From NCBI GenBank assembly GCA_964541695.1, contig CAZIRB010000023.1, forward strand, positions 1 through 26,432: DNA of 26,432 nt. The letters run 5' to 3'. Below the pieces are notes generated by a model, which was not told the DNA's origin, did not search any database, and saw only the letters and a program-made list of their open reading frames with translations. A program made the position numbers and the translations under genes. The number at the start of each line of letters is the position of its first letter. Within the stretch, counting starts at the first letter, position 1. The stretch is from CAZKGE01 sp964541695. GTDB lineage: Bacteria; Bacillota; Clostridia; Christensenellales; CAG-138. Below, piece after piece: positions 1 to 7,868 of the stretch.

Positions 1-250
1 GCCCTTTGGCGGGAGCTCGAGGGCGGAGCCCTCGAACGGCTTTGGATTTGTGAGGGCTCCGCCCTCGCGTACCCGCTTCTTTTCTTAAAGAAAAGAAGCA
101 AAAGATGCGAACCGGCATCGCATTTTTATGTTTGCCGATTTTATCGGGTTTCCAAAGGGCCTTCGGCTCTTTGGCGGGAGCTCGAGGGCGGAGCCCTCGA
201 ACAGTTCTGGGAACGACTCCCTTAGCAGGGGAGTCCCGCCTTCCGCCCTT
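1..250. repeat. Palindromic intergenic repeat region, left edge
   Basis: No gene is supported here. A 34-base segment occurs identically at 4-37 and 169-202; each copy contains the palindromic core GAGGGCGGAGCCCTC. Between them lie the perfect inverted repeat GAGGGCTCCGCCCTC (about 52-66) and a 12-bp inverted repeat with a one-base loop at about 75-99 (arm GCTTCTTTTCTT). A CCAAAG...CTTTGG dyad precedes the second copy. This is the style of dispersed palindromic intergenic repeat often seen in high-GC Clostridia; no transposase accompanies it. The short reading frames here are low-complexity and have no ribosome site. Confidence 0.75.
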
Positions 251-256
251 TCCGCA

Positions 257-285
257 CAAAAAGCCCCCGCAGTGCGGGGGCTTTC
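257..285 (-). terminator. Intrinsic terminator of the liv operon
   Basis: The hairpin AGCCCCCGC/GCGGGGGCT with a short loop is followed on the minus strand by a run of five T. It lies about 20 bases past the livF stop codon, where the operon should end. The flanking A/T runs make it weakly bidirectional. Confidence 0.85.
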
Positions 286-303
286 TAAATACATCCCTTC
301 CTG

Positions 304-1014
304 TTACGTTCCCAGATACGCGGCCTTGACAGCCTCGTTGGCAAGCAGCTCGCCGCCGGGGCCGGTCATCGTGATGCGTCCGGTCTCGAGCACGTAGCCG
401 GTGTTGGCCGTGGACAGCGCCATGTTCGCGTTCTGCTCGATGAGCAGAATCGTGACGCCGCGCTTGTTGATCTCCTTGATGATGGCGAAGATATCGCGCA
501 CGATCATCGGCGCGAGGCCGAGCGACGGTTCGTCCATCATCATCAGCTTCGGCCGGCTCATCAGCGCGCGGCCGACCGCAAGCATCTGTTGCTCGCCGCC
601 GGATAAGGTGCCGCCAACCTGCCACGAGCGCTCCTTGAGCCGCGGGAACAGCTCGTACACCCAGTCGATGTCGGGTGTCAGATCGTCCTTGCGCATGTAC
701 GCGCCGACGCGCAGGTTCTCGTAGACCGTCAGGTTCGGGAATATGCGCCGCCCCTCGGGCACGAGCGTGATGCCCTTTTTCACGATGTTCGTCGGGTCCT
801 TGCCGGCGATGTTCTCGCCCATAAACTCGATCGCGCCGCTCTTGGGCCGCACGAGCCCCGCGATGGCGCGCAGCGTCGAACTCTTGCCCGCGCCGTTGGC
901 GCCGATGAGCGTCACGATGTCGCCTTTCGGCACGTCGAACGAGATGCCCTTGACGGCCTCGATGCCGCCGTAGTTGACCTTGAGGTCCCGGATGCTCAGT
1001 ATCGTCTCGCCCAT
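304..1014 (-). CDS. livF: Branched-chain amino acid ABC transporter ATP-binding protein LivF
   Basis: This is one of the two cytoplasmic ATPases that power a Liv/HAAT-family importer for branched-chain amino acids or related amides. The 236-residue length is normal for LivF. Visible motifs are Walker A GANGAGKSS (38-46), the ABC signature LSGGEQQ (137-143), Walker B MMMDEP (158-163) and the switch histidine/glutamate region ending in LLIEQN. The ATG start shares one base with the livG stop, so the genes are translationally coupled. It is last in the operon binding protein-livH-livM-livG-livF and is followed by an intrinsic terminator. The family is clear; the actual substrate cannot be read from the ATPase. 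Confidence 0.95.
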   Translation of the reverse strand: MGETILSIRDLKVNYGGIEAVKGISFDVPKGDIVTLIGANGAGKSSTLRAIAGLVRPKSGAIEFMGENIAGKDPTNIVKKGITLVPEGRRIFPNLTVYENLRVGAYMRKDDLTPDIDWVYELFPRLKERSWQVGGTLSGGEQQMLAVGRALMSRPKLMMMDEPSLGLAPMIVRDIFAIIKEINKRGVTILLIEQNANMALSTANTGYVLETGRITMTGPGGELLANEAVKAAYLGT

Positions 1015-1853
1015 CAGCCCACCCCCAGATATGCGTTAATGACGCGCGGATCCGCCTGCACGACGGCGGGCGTTCCGCTGCTGATGAGTTTCCCGAAGTC
1101 GATGACGTAGATGCGGTCGGAAAACTGCATGACCAGGTCCATGTGATGCTCGATCATGAACACGGTCAGGTCGTACTTGTTCTTGATCTGCACGATGAAC
1201 CGCCCGAGCTCCTGCGTCTCCTGCGGGTTCATGCCGGCCGCGGGCTCGTCCAGCAGCAAAAGCTTCGGCTCGGTCGCAAGCGCCCGCGCAATCTCCAGCC
1301 TTCGCTGCAGGCCGTACGGCAGGCTCACGGCCAGATCGTCCGCGTACTGCAGGAGGTTCTGCTCCTCGAGCAGCGCGGCCGTCTCCTCGCGCATGCGCTT
1401 CTCCTCCTTGTGGCTGATGCGCAGCGTGGCCGTAAACACGTTCTGCTTGGCGCGCATATGCTTGGCGGTCAGCACGTTTTCAAACACCGTCATGCTCTTC
1501 CAGAGCCGGATGTTCTGGAACGTGCGCGCGATGCCGAGCTTTGTAATCTGGTCCGGCGTCGGGTCGACCGTCTTGATGCCGACGTACTTCTTCGCGTTCT
1601 CGCCCGCGTAGAGCTGTCTCATCTTGCCGCGCGGGTGGTTGGCGACAATCGTTTTTTCGTGGAAGCTGACGACGCCGTTGGTCGGCTCGTACACGCCGGT
1701 GACGCAGTTGAACGCCGTCGTCTTGCCCGCGCCGTTGGGCCCGATCAGGGCCACGATCTCGCCGCGGTTGACCTCGAGCGAGAGGTTGTTGACGGCCACG
1801 ACGCCGCCGAACTGCATCGTCACGTCCTCAAGACGCAGCACGTTTTCAGGCAT
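1014..1853 (-). CDS. livG: Branched-chain amino acid ABC transporter ATP-binding protein LivG
   Basis: This is the second ATPase of the Liv-type importer. Walker A GPNGAGKTT is at 38-46, the LivG-style signature LPYGLQRR at 178-185 and Walker B LLLLDEP at 198-204. The 279-residue product has the roughly 25-residue insertion before the signature (about 70-105) that LivG proteins carry relative to LivF. An upstream GTG two codons earlier is possible, but the ATG at 1853 has AAAGGAGG at proper spacing, so I chose it. The start overlaps the end of livM by eight bases (ATGCCTGA), and the stop overlaps livF by one base. It should pair with LivF on the LivH/LivM channel. Confidence 0.95.
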   Translation of the reverse strand: MPENVLRLEDVTMQFGGVVAVNNLSLEVNRGEIVALIGPNGAGKTTAFNCVTGVYEPTNGVVSFHEKTIVANHPRGKMRQLYAGENAKKYVGIKTVDPTPDQITKLGIARTFQNIRLWKSMTVFENVLTAKHMRAKQNVFTATLRISHKEEKRMREETAALLEEQNLLQYADDLAVSLPYGLQRRLEIARALATEPKLLLLDEPAAGMNPQETQELGRFIVQIKNKYDLTVFMIEHHMDLVMQFSDRIYVIDFGKLISSGTPAVVQADPRVINAYLGVG

Positions 1854-2976
1854 CCGCACCGCCTCCTTTCGCCGCGTCCGCAGGCTTTTGCTTTTGCATC
1901 AACCTTTGCGCAAGACCGTGGAACGAGAGCTCGCGGTCGCCCATGAGCCCCCTGGAGAAGAACAGCACGATCACCATGATGATGACCGAGAACACAAACC
2001 TGCGGAAGCCGGAGCGGAACAGCGTCGCCGAATCGATGCCGAGGAACCGCCCCATGTCGAGCCCGCGCAGCCACCACTCCGAGCACGCGATATAGAGGAA
2101 GGTCGCGATGCACGAGCCGGAGATCGAGCCGATGCCGCCGATGACGACGATCAGCAGGATCTCGTAGGTCATGGCGCTCTTGAACTGCGCCGCCTGCACG
2201 GTGTACTGATACATGGCCAGCAGCGCTCCGGAGACGCCCGCGAAGAAGGAGCTGATTATAAAGCTCATCTCCTTGTGCTTAAAGAGGTTGATGCCCATGG
2301 CCTCCGCCGCCACCTCGTCGTCGCGGATCGCCTTGAACGCGCGGCCGTAGGAGGAGTTGATGAGCAGCACGATCAGCGCGATGCAGATCCCCGCGATCAA
2401 AAACACGTACAGCGTGGGCGGGAACGGCGCGTCCGTAAATGGAATCCGCACGTCCGTGAGGTCCTTGTACTCGCGCATGACGTTCGCGCCGTTCGTCACG
2501 GGTCCCAGCGCGTCCCACTGGAAGATCGCGCGGATGATCTCCGCAAAGCCGATCGTGGCGATGGCGAGGTAGTCCGATTTCAGCCTGAGCACCGGCAATC
2601 CGATGAGCGCCGCGAATACGGCGGCGGCAAGGCCCGCACTGAGCAGCGCGACGAATATGCCGGTGTCGAACTGGAACGCGCAGGTGTAGTATTTGTAGAC
2701 CTGCTCCGTGATCTTGACCTCGACCGGCATCGTAAAGATCGCGTACGTGTACGCGCCGATCAGCATAAAGCCCGCCTGCCCGAGCGAGAACAGGCCCGTA
2801 AAGCCGTTGAGCAGGTTCATGGACACGGCCACGAGCGAGTAGATCGCGCCCTTCTTCAGCACGGTGAATATGATGTTCCCGGCGTCCATCGACTGCTCCA
2901 GCACGAACACCGTGATATAGAGCAGCGCGATCGCGCCGAAGGCGATCATAAGTTCCAGCCTGCTTTTCTTTCTCAT
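1846..2976 (-). CDS. livM: Branched-chain amino acid ABC transporter permease LivM
   Basis: This is an integral membrane permease, 376 residues, of the Liv/HAAT family. It has a series of hydrophobic segments. The family region around G-L-P-V-L-R-L-K-S-D-Y-L-A-I-A-T is present near the first third, and the cytoplasmic coupling region SSYGRAFKAIRDDEVAAEAMGI precedes the last membrane helices. A Lys/Ala/Gly-rich tail ends the protein. The start at 2976 has GGGGAGGGGAAGG upstream. It sits 14 bases downstream of livH and overlaps livG by eight bases, consistent with co-translation of the two channel halves and ATPases. Confidence 0.95.
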   Translation of the reverse strand: MRKKSRLELMIAFGAIALLYITVFVLEQSMDAGNIIFTVLKKGAIYSLVAVSMNLLNGFTGLFSLGQAGFMLIGAYTYAIFTMPVEVKITEQVYKYYTCAFQFDTGIFVALLSAGLAAAVFAALIGLPVLRLKSDYLAIATIGFAEIIRAIFQWDALGPVTNGANVMREYKDLTDVRIPFTDAPFPPTLYVFLIAGICIALIVLLINSSYGRAFKAIRDDEVAAEAMGINLFKHKEMSFIISSFFAGVSGALLAMYQYTVQAAQFKSAMTYEILLIVVIGGIGSISGSCIATFLYIACSEWWLRGLDMGRFLGIDSATLFRSGFRRFVFSVIIMVIVLFFSRGLMGDRELSFHGLAQRLMQKQKPADAAKGGGADA

Positions 2977-2990
2977 GCCTTCCCCTCCCC

Positions 2991-3905
2991 CTAGACCTTG
3001 TCCGTGGCCTTTTCACCGAACAGGCCGGTGGGCTTCACTACCAGTATGATGATGAGCAGCGCGAACGTGAACGCGTCCGAGAACGTGGTCCAGCCGCTGC
3101 CGCCGACACCGAATATCGAGCTGCCGCCCTTGATGATGTTCTCGCAGATGCCGATGATGAACGCGCCGATGACCGCGCCGGGGATGCTGCCGATGCCGCC
3201 GAACACCGCCGCGACGAAGCACTTTAAGCCCGGCATGCCGCCGGACACCGGCGTGACGGAAGCATAGTTCGTAAAATAGAGCATCGAGCCCACGGCCGCG
3301 AGGAACGAACCGATGACGAACGTGACGGAGATGACCGAATTGATCTTGATGCCCATGAGCTGGCTGGTCTCAAAGTCCTTGGACACGGCGCGCATCGCCA
3401 TGCCGACCTTCGTGTGCTTGATGAGGAGCGACAGCAGCACGACCAGCACCACGGTGAGCGCGGGCGTGACCAGCGTGACCATCTTGGTTGTGGCGCCCCA
3501 GATCACGACCGTGTTCGAGAGCCACGGAACCGCCGGATAGACCTTGGCAAGGCCGCCGGTAAAGTACAGCGCCGCGTTTTGCAGAAGGTACGACACGCCG
3601 ATGGCGCTGATCATGACCGACATGCGCGGCGCGGTCCTCAGCGGCTTATAGGCCGCGCGCTCGATCAGAAAGCCCAGAACGACCGTCAAAAACAGCACGA
3701 GCGGGATCGACAGCGCGATGGGCAGCGAGGCCGACAGATACACCATCATCAGCCCCGCGCACATGAACACGTCGCCGTGGGCGAAGTTGATGAGGCGCAA
3801 AATGCCGTACACCATCGTGTAGCCGATGGCGATCAGCGCGTACTGCCCGCCCACCGAGATGCCGGACAGGATGTAGGACAGGTTGTCATGCAAAAATGCA
3901 ATCAT
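2991..3905 (-). CDS. livH: Branched-chain amino acid ABC transporter permease LivH
   Basis: This is the second membrane permease of the importer, 304 residues, normal for LivH. It shows the family signature near the N-terminus (GGQYALIAIGYTMVYGILRL, about 18-37, followed by INFAHGD) and the conserved block AVFGGIGSIPGAVIGAF in the C-terminal third. GGAGG lies 7 bases before the ATG. The gene is separated from the binding-protein gene by 157 bases that hold two strong hairpins (separate entries), an arrangement that often lets the binding protein be made in excess of the membrane parts. Confidence 0.95.
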   Translation of the reverse strand: MIAFLHDNLSYILSGISVGGQYALIAIGYTMVYGILRLINFAHGDVFMCAGLMMVYLSASLPIALSIPLVLFLTVVLGFLIERAAYKPLRTAPRMSVMISAIGVSYLLQNAALYFTGGLAKVYPAVPWLSNTVVIWGATTKMVTLVTPALTVVLVVLLSLLIKHTKVGMAMRAVSKDFETSQLMGIKINSVISVTFVIGSFLAAVGSMLYFTNYASVTPVSGGMPGLKCFVAAVFGGIGSIPGAVIGAFIIGICENIIKGGSSIFGVGGSGWTTFSDAFTFALLIIILVVKPTGLFGEKATDKV

Positions 3906-3921
3906 ATGAACGCCTCCATTG

Positions 3922-3968
3922 ATGCCGCTTCAAAAGGGGACGGCGCACATTCCCTTTTGAAGCGGCAT
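3922..3968 (-). other. Perfect 17-bp hairpin just upstream of livH
   Basis: Arms ATGCCGCTTCAAAAGGG (3922-3938) and its exact reverse complement (3952-3968) flank a 13-base loop. It lies within the transcript between the binding-protein gene and livH, ending about 15 bases before the livH start and next to its ribosome site. There is no T-run, so it is not a terminator. It may stabilise the upstream message or tune livH translation. Confidence 0.7.
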
Positions 3969-4020
3969 ATACGCATCGGAAAAACTGAAGCGATGGACGG
4001 TTTGATTCGCGTGAGAAAGC

Positions 4021-4047
4021 GCGGCGGGGGCCGGAGACCCCCGCCGC
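4021..4047 (-). other. GC-rich hairpin after the binding-protein gene, attenuator-like
   Basis: Ten-base arms GCGGCGGGGG/CCCCCGCCGC with a 7-base loop lie 16 bases past the stop of the binding-protein gene. On the minus strand only GCTTTC follows, so any termination would be partial. That would suit lower expression of the permease and ATPase genes. Confidence 0.6.
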
Positions 4048-4062
4048 TTGCTTGCCACAAAA

Positions 4063-5268
4063 CTACTCGACCGTAACGGCAGGCAGGGCGTCCCACTTGC
4101 CGGTCTCGTTGTTGCAGTGCTTGACATAGGCGGTGTTGCGGATGGCGTCGCCGTTGACCTGGTCAAGCGCGATGTGTCCGGACACGCCGTCATACTCGGT
4201 CGACCACAGCGCCTCCATGATGGCGGCGGAGTCGGTGCTTCCGGCCTTCTGCATGGCCGCGAGCGCAAAGTAGTACGCGTCGTAGCCCATCGCCGTCACG
4301 GCCGAGACCGTGTCGTCGCCGCCGTTGTTGGCAAGGCGGGTCGCGTCGGCCTTGACCCACTCCTTAAAGCTGTTGTCGAACTCCGCGTTCGCGCCCTCGG
4401 GATAGAAGGTCGTGACGGTGACGTCGACGTCCTTGCCCTTGGCGGCCTGCAGGATCACGTTGGAATCCCACGTGTCGCCGGCCAGAACCGGCATGCCGAG
4501 GCCCTGCGACTGGGCCTGGTCGATAATGAGCTGCGCGGCCTCGGTCGAAACCGGCGAGAAGAACACGCCGCAGCCTTCGTTCTTGGCGTTGTTGATGTAG
4601 GACGTAAAGTCGGAGTTACCCTCCGGGAAGGTATCCTGCACGCACGTGCCGCCGAGCGCCTCAAACGCCTTGACGAAGTAGTTGACAAGGCCGCCGGAGT
4701 AGTCGTCGCCCAGCTTGGAGAGGCAGTACGCCTTCGTCACGCCCAGCGTGCTGAACGCGTAGTTGGCCAGCACCGTGCCCTGGAACGGATCGAGGAAGCA
4801 GATGCGGAAATAGTGCTTGTTGCCCTCGGTGACCTGCGGGTTCGTGCAGGTGATGCCGATGCAGGGGATGCCCGCGGCCTCAAACGTCGGGGACGCCGCG
4901 ATGGATACGCCCGAGCCGTAGGAGCCGAGCACCACGGACACGCCGGCCGAAACCAGCGTCGACGCGGCGGAGGCCGCCTTGTCGTTGGAGCTCTCGTTGT
5001 CCACCTTCACGAGCTGGACGTCGTAGGTTTTGCCGCCGATCTCGACGGTCGGGGTCACGGCGTTGGCGAATTCCACGCCGAGGGTCTCCTGCTTGCCGCC
5101 GGCGCCGTTGTCGCCGGAGGCGGGTTCGTACACGCCGATCTTAACGACCGGATTGCCGGAGGCGGGCGCGGCGGGTTCGGAACCGCCGTTATCGGCGGCG
5201 GGCGCTCCGCAGGCGCTGAGGGACCATACACATACAATCGCGAGAACAAGAGCCAACAGTTTCTTCAT
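4063..5268 (-). CDS. ABC transporter substrate-binding lipoprotein, LivJ/LivK type
   Basis: This is the extracytoplasmic solute receptor of the Liv-type importer. The 401-residue precursor begins with a lipoprotein signal: KK, a hydrophobic stretch and the lipobox LSAC with Cys20 as the lipidation site. A Ala/Gly/Pro/Asn-rich linker (about 21-40) leads into a periplasmic-binding-protein type I fold (Peripla_BP_6) with NxxGGxx-like and YGSGVSIAASP regions. Family members bind Leu/Ile/Val, amides, urea or small aromatics, so the ligand is open. GGGAGG precedes the ATG. A good promoter lies about 80 bases upstream, and the gene is first in the five-gene transport operon. Confidence 0.93.
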   Translation of the reverse strand: MKKLLALVLAIVCVWSLSACGAPAADNGGSEPAAPASGNPVVKIGVYEPASGDNGAGGKQETLGVEFANAVTPTVEIGGKTYDVQLVKVDNESSNDKAASAASTLVSAGVSVVLGSYGSGVSIAASPTFEAAGIPCIGITCTNPQVTEGNKHYFRICFLDPFQGTVLANYAFSTLGVTKAYCLSKLGDDYSGGLVNYFVKAFEALGGTCVQDTFPEGNSDFTSYINNAKNEGCGVFFSPVSTEAAQLIIDQAQSQGLGMPVLAGDTWDSNVILQAAKGKDVDVTVTTFYPEGANAEFDNSFKEWVKADATRLANNGGDDTVSAVTAMGYDAYYFALAAMQKAGSTDSAAIMEALWSTEYDGVSGHIALDQVNGDAIRNTAYVKHCNNETGKWDALPAVTVE

Positions 5269-5313
5269 CGTTTTTCCTCCCTATTCATGATCAAGCTCCA
5301 CATGTAACCGCCC

Positions 5314-5339
5314 GATACGGGCGTTTGACGGCCCGTATC
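5314..5339 (-). other. Inverted repeat in the liv leader
   Basis: GATACGGGC and GCCCGTATC form perfect 9-bp arms around an 8-base loop. The position is right at the predicted start of the transcript from the promoter at 5348-5377. It may be an operator or a 5'-end stabilising hairpin. Confidence 0.5.
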
Positions 5340-5347
5340 TACCGTTG

Positions 5348-5377
5348 ATTATAATTCAGAACGCAGGATGATTGCAA
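5348..5377 (-). promoter_or_regulatory. Sigma-A-type promoter of the liv operon
   Basis: On the minus strand, -35 TTGCAA (5372-5377) and -10 TATAAT (5348-5353) are separated by 18 bases. Transcription would start near 5341, giving a leader of roughly 70 bases before the lipoprotein gene. The surrounding DNA is AT-rich compared with the coding regions. Confidence 0.7.
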
Positions 5378-5486
5378 GATTCACTATACACACAAAAATC
5401 CATAGTTTATCGGATTTTATACGTTTTCTTCCAGCCGGGCGCGGCAAAACCGCTCCGCCGCCCCGGACAAGACCCCCCCCTTGCCG

Positions 5487-6350
5487 CTACGCGCCCGCGC
5501 CGCCGCGCCGCGCGGCCGTTGCGGCGTAGGGTTCGATGAACGCGAGCACGCAGTCGTACACCTCGCGCCGGTTCAATTCGTTATGCAGCGTATGGTAGCC
5601 GCCGGGCCAGATTTTAAACGCGGCGTCGCCGCGCGAGACGCGCCGGTAGAACCGCTCCGTGGTGCGGATGTCGGTCAGCCGGTCCGCATCGCCGTGCATC
5701 AAAAGCAGCGGCAGCGGGAACTGATCCGCATGGCGGACCGCCCAGCGCCCCGAGCGGATCGCGCTGGCAAACAGATGCGCCGACACGCGCCCGAACGCGA
5801 GGCGGTCGCCGTTGTAGCGCGCGATCACCTCCGGGTCGTGCGTGAGCTTGTCCGCGCCGATTCCGGAGCGGAATATGCGCTCCGGCGCAAACAGGTCGAA
5901 CACATAGGCCCTAAAGCGCCGGATGAGCGGCTTCTCGGCCAGCTCCAGCCACGGGGCGGCGGCGATCACCGCCGCGATGCCGGGCCTTCTTCGGAGTGCG
6001 TCGTTTAACACGAGGTTGCCGCCGAGGCTGTGACCGTACAGGAACACGGGCAGGCCCGGGAAGCGCAGCTTTGCCCGCGCAATGAGCAGGTCGATATCGT
6101 CGTAGAAGGTCTCGAGATTTTCAATATGTCCGCGCACGCCGCCCGAAGCGCCGTGGCCGTGCAGGTCGATCGCCGCGGCGCAGAACGAGGCGGCGGTGAA
6201 ATACTCGATCATGTGCGAGAAGAACCCGCTGTGGTCGCCGAGCCCGTGCACGAGGCAGAGCACGCCGCGCGCCTCCCCCGCCGGTTCGGCAAACAGCAGC
6301 TTTAGCTCCGTCCCGTCGTTTGCGCTTAGGGTTTCATAATATTCCGTCAA
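5487..6350 (-). CDS. Alpha/beta hydrolase, monoacylglycerol lipase-like
   Basis: This is a cytoplasmic serine hydrolase of the Hydrolase_4/monoglyceride lipase group, probably cleaving short acyl esters or lysolipids. From the TTG start at 6350 it is 287 residues. It has the oxyanion region VHGLGDHSGFF, the nucleophile elbow GHSLGG (Ser108), HGDADRLTD with the likely acid Asp223, and GGYHTLHNE with His253, matching the MGL-type triad. A longer frame reaches 6476, but the extra N-terminus is unlike the family, while GGAAGGGAG sits before the TTG. It is a single-gene unit between the liv operon and a divergently oriented exporter. No signal peptide is seen; the substrate is unknown. Confidence 0.88.
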   Translation of the reverse strand: MTEYYETLSANDGTELKLLFAEPAGEARGVLCLVHGLGDHSGFFSHMIEYFTAASFCAAAIDLHGHGASGGVRGHIENLETFYDDIDLLIARAKLRFPGLPVFLYGHSLGGNLVLNDALRRRPGIAAVIAAAPWLELAEKPLIRRFRAYVFDLFAPERIFRSGIGADKLTHDPEVIARYNGDRLAFGRVSAHLFASAIRSGRWAVRHADQFPLPLLLMHGDADRLTDIRTTERFYRRVSRGDAAFKIWPGGYHTLHNELNRREVYDCVLAFIEPYAATAARRGGAGA

Positions 6351-6720
6351 CGCGATCTCCCTTCCACAGCGCAACGCCGCCGTGCGCTTTTCCGTTTCGC
6401 GGTGGAAGGCCCCGGTTGCAACGTCCGTTCTGCTTGGATTATATATACTTTCGCTCCATTCTAGTGCGAACCGCACGCCCCGTCAAGAACGGATCGGCGG
6501 AATTTGCGCTTCCAATAACGACAGGGCGCGGGAGCGGGACAATATGTCGGCGCAGGGCAACGTTCTGACACGGACTTACGTACTTAATCATTAAAAACAG
6601 AATTTGGCGCGTGATCCTGGCGGCCGCCCCAAACTTGCCCTTTCGCAGGACGAATATTTATGCTTAAATAGTGAAGAACAAAAAACTGACACTTTAGAAA
6701 CGGTGCGGTACGACGAAATC

Positions 6721-7635
6721 ATGAAATTGAAGGACAGTTTTCACCCGTATGCGGCCCTGACCATCCTGTTCTGGTCGCTGGCCTATGTGCTGACGCGGCT
6801 CGCGCTGCAATATTTTTCCGCGTTCGCCATGGGCTTTTTGCGCTATTTGATCGCGTCGGCCGCGCTGCTTGTCATCGTCGTCATAGGCAAGATTCAGGCG
6901 CCGCGGCGCGCGGATCTAAAGTGGTTCGCGCTGGCCGGCTTCTTCGGCTTCTTCCTGTACATGGTGGCGTTCAACAAGGGCTGCGAGACGGTGACGGCGG
7001 CCACGAGCAGCGTCATCATTGCGACCGTGCCGGTCATCACGGCGCTGCTGGCGCGCGTGCTCTACGGCGAGAAGCTGAGCGCGATCCAATGGGCCGCGAC
7101 GGCGATTGAGTTCTCGGGCGTGGTCCTGCTGACGCTGCTCGACCATTCGTTCTCGGTCAACGGCGGCCTTTTCCTGCTGCTTGTTGCGGCGCTCTCGCTG
7201 GGCAGCTATAACCTGCTGCAGCGCAAACTGACGAAGACCTATTCCGGCCTGCAGGCCTCCGCATACAGCATATTCGCGGGCACCGCCATGCTGGCCGTGT
7301 TCCTGCCGGCGTCCATGCGCGAGGTGCAAACAGCGCCGCCCCTGCAGCTCGTCTACGTCGCGGTGCTCGGCGTGTTCTCGAGCGCCGTCGCCTACGCGAC
7401 CTGGGCGTACGCGTTCAAAAAGGCAAAGAACACCTCGTCCGTCAGCAACTACATGTTCGTCACGCCGTTTGTGACCGCGCTGCTCGGCTTCCTCCTCGCG
7501 GGGGAACGGCCGGATATCGCGACCATCGCGGGCGGCGCGGTCATATTGGCGGGCGTGCTGGTGTTTAATTTTGGCGGCAGGATAACCGAGCGGCTGCGGC
7601 GGAAAAAGCCGGATAATGGCGGGCGTGGGAATTGA
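6721..7635 (+). CDS. EamA/DMT-family membrane transporter
   Basis: This is a drug/metabolite transporter superfamily protein, usually an exporter of amino acids or small metabolites, in the cytoplasmic membrane. From ATG 6721 it has 304 residues and about ten hydrophobic helices arranged as two EamA repeats, with the typical GFLRYLIA near helix 2 and SAVAYATWAYAFKK near the end. The tail is basic. The frame extends upstream to 6604, but that segment is polar and non-family-like. No strong ribosome site is visible before the chosen ATG, so the start is moderately certain. It stands alone on the plus strand, and decayed copies of its last 50 bases follow it. Confidence 0.88.
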   Translation: MKLKDSFHPYAALTILFWSLAYVLTRLALQYFSAFAMGFLRYLIASAALLVIVVIGKIQAPRRADLKWFALAGFFGFFLYMVAFNKGCETVTAATSSVIIATVPVITALLARVLYGEKLSAIQWAATAIEFSGVVLLTLLDHSFSVNGGLFLLLVAALSLGSYNLLQRKLTKTYSGLQASAYSIFAGTAMLAVFLPASMREVQTAPPLQLVYVAVLGVFSSAVAYATWAYAFKKAKNTSSVSNYMFVTPFVTALLGFLLAGERPDIATIAGGAVILAGVLVFNFGGRITERLRRKKPDNGGRGN

Positions 7636-7651
7636 CGGCCGCGTCGGTTTC

Positions 7652-7822
7652 CAATCTTTAGTTGGCGTGATAAGCGGCTGCTGCAGAAAAGCGCCAACGA
7701 GTATAAGAATTTAACGGGAATGCTGATCTTCGACCTCGGAGGAGCGCCGGGCAAAATTAACCAGTGCGCTGATCTTCAACTTCGGCGCGATATAACTGAA
7801 TAGCTGCTGCGGCAAAAGAAAC
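7652..7822 (+). pseudogene. Decayed tandem copies of the 3' end of the EamA transporter gene
   Basis: The intact gene ends with codons for VLVFNFGGRITERLRRKK (7555-7610). Three degenerate echoes follow. Copy 1 is at about 7652-7697 (a GATAA..GCGGCTGCTGCAG match). Copy 2 is at about 7718-7757 and reads MLIFDLGG. Copy 3 is at about 7766-7822 and reads ALIFNFG, then after a small frameshift ITE-stop-LLRQK. In copy 3, 21 of 27 bases match the ITERLRRKK segment, and the differences in the LIFNF part are mostly third-position. This suggests remnants of tandem exporter paralogues lost by recombination. No other gene is seen at 7636-7868. Confidence 0.6.
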
Positions 7823-7868
7823 GCGGCCGCTGACGAACCCAAAAACCACGGTTTCAGATCCCCGCCCC

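Noticed and set aside
1143..5307. Long open frames on the plus strand opposite the liv genes
   Set aside because: They are Arg/His/Asp-rich or low in family-like features, lack ribosome sites and mirror well-supported minus-strand genes. High GC makes such shadows common.
5434..5466. Terminator of the alpha/beta hydrolase gene
   Set aside because: A GC-rich imperfect hairpin is present, but with a bulge and without a T-run on the minus strand, so I cannot support it.
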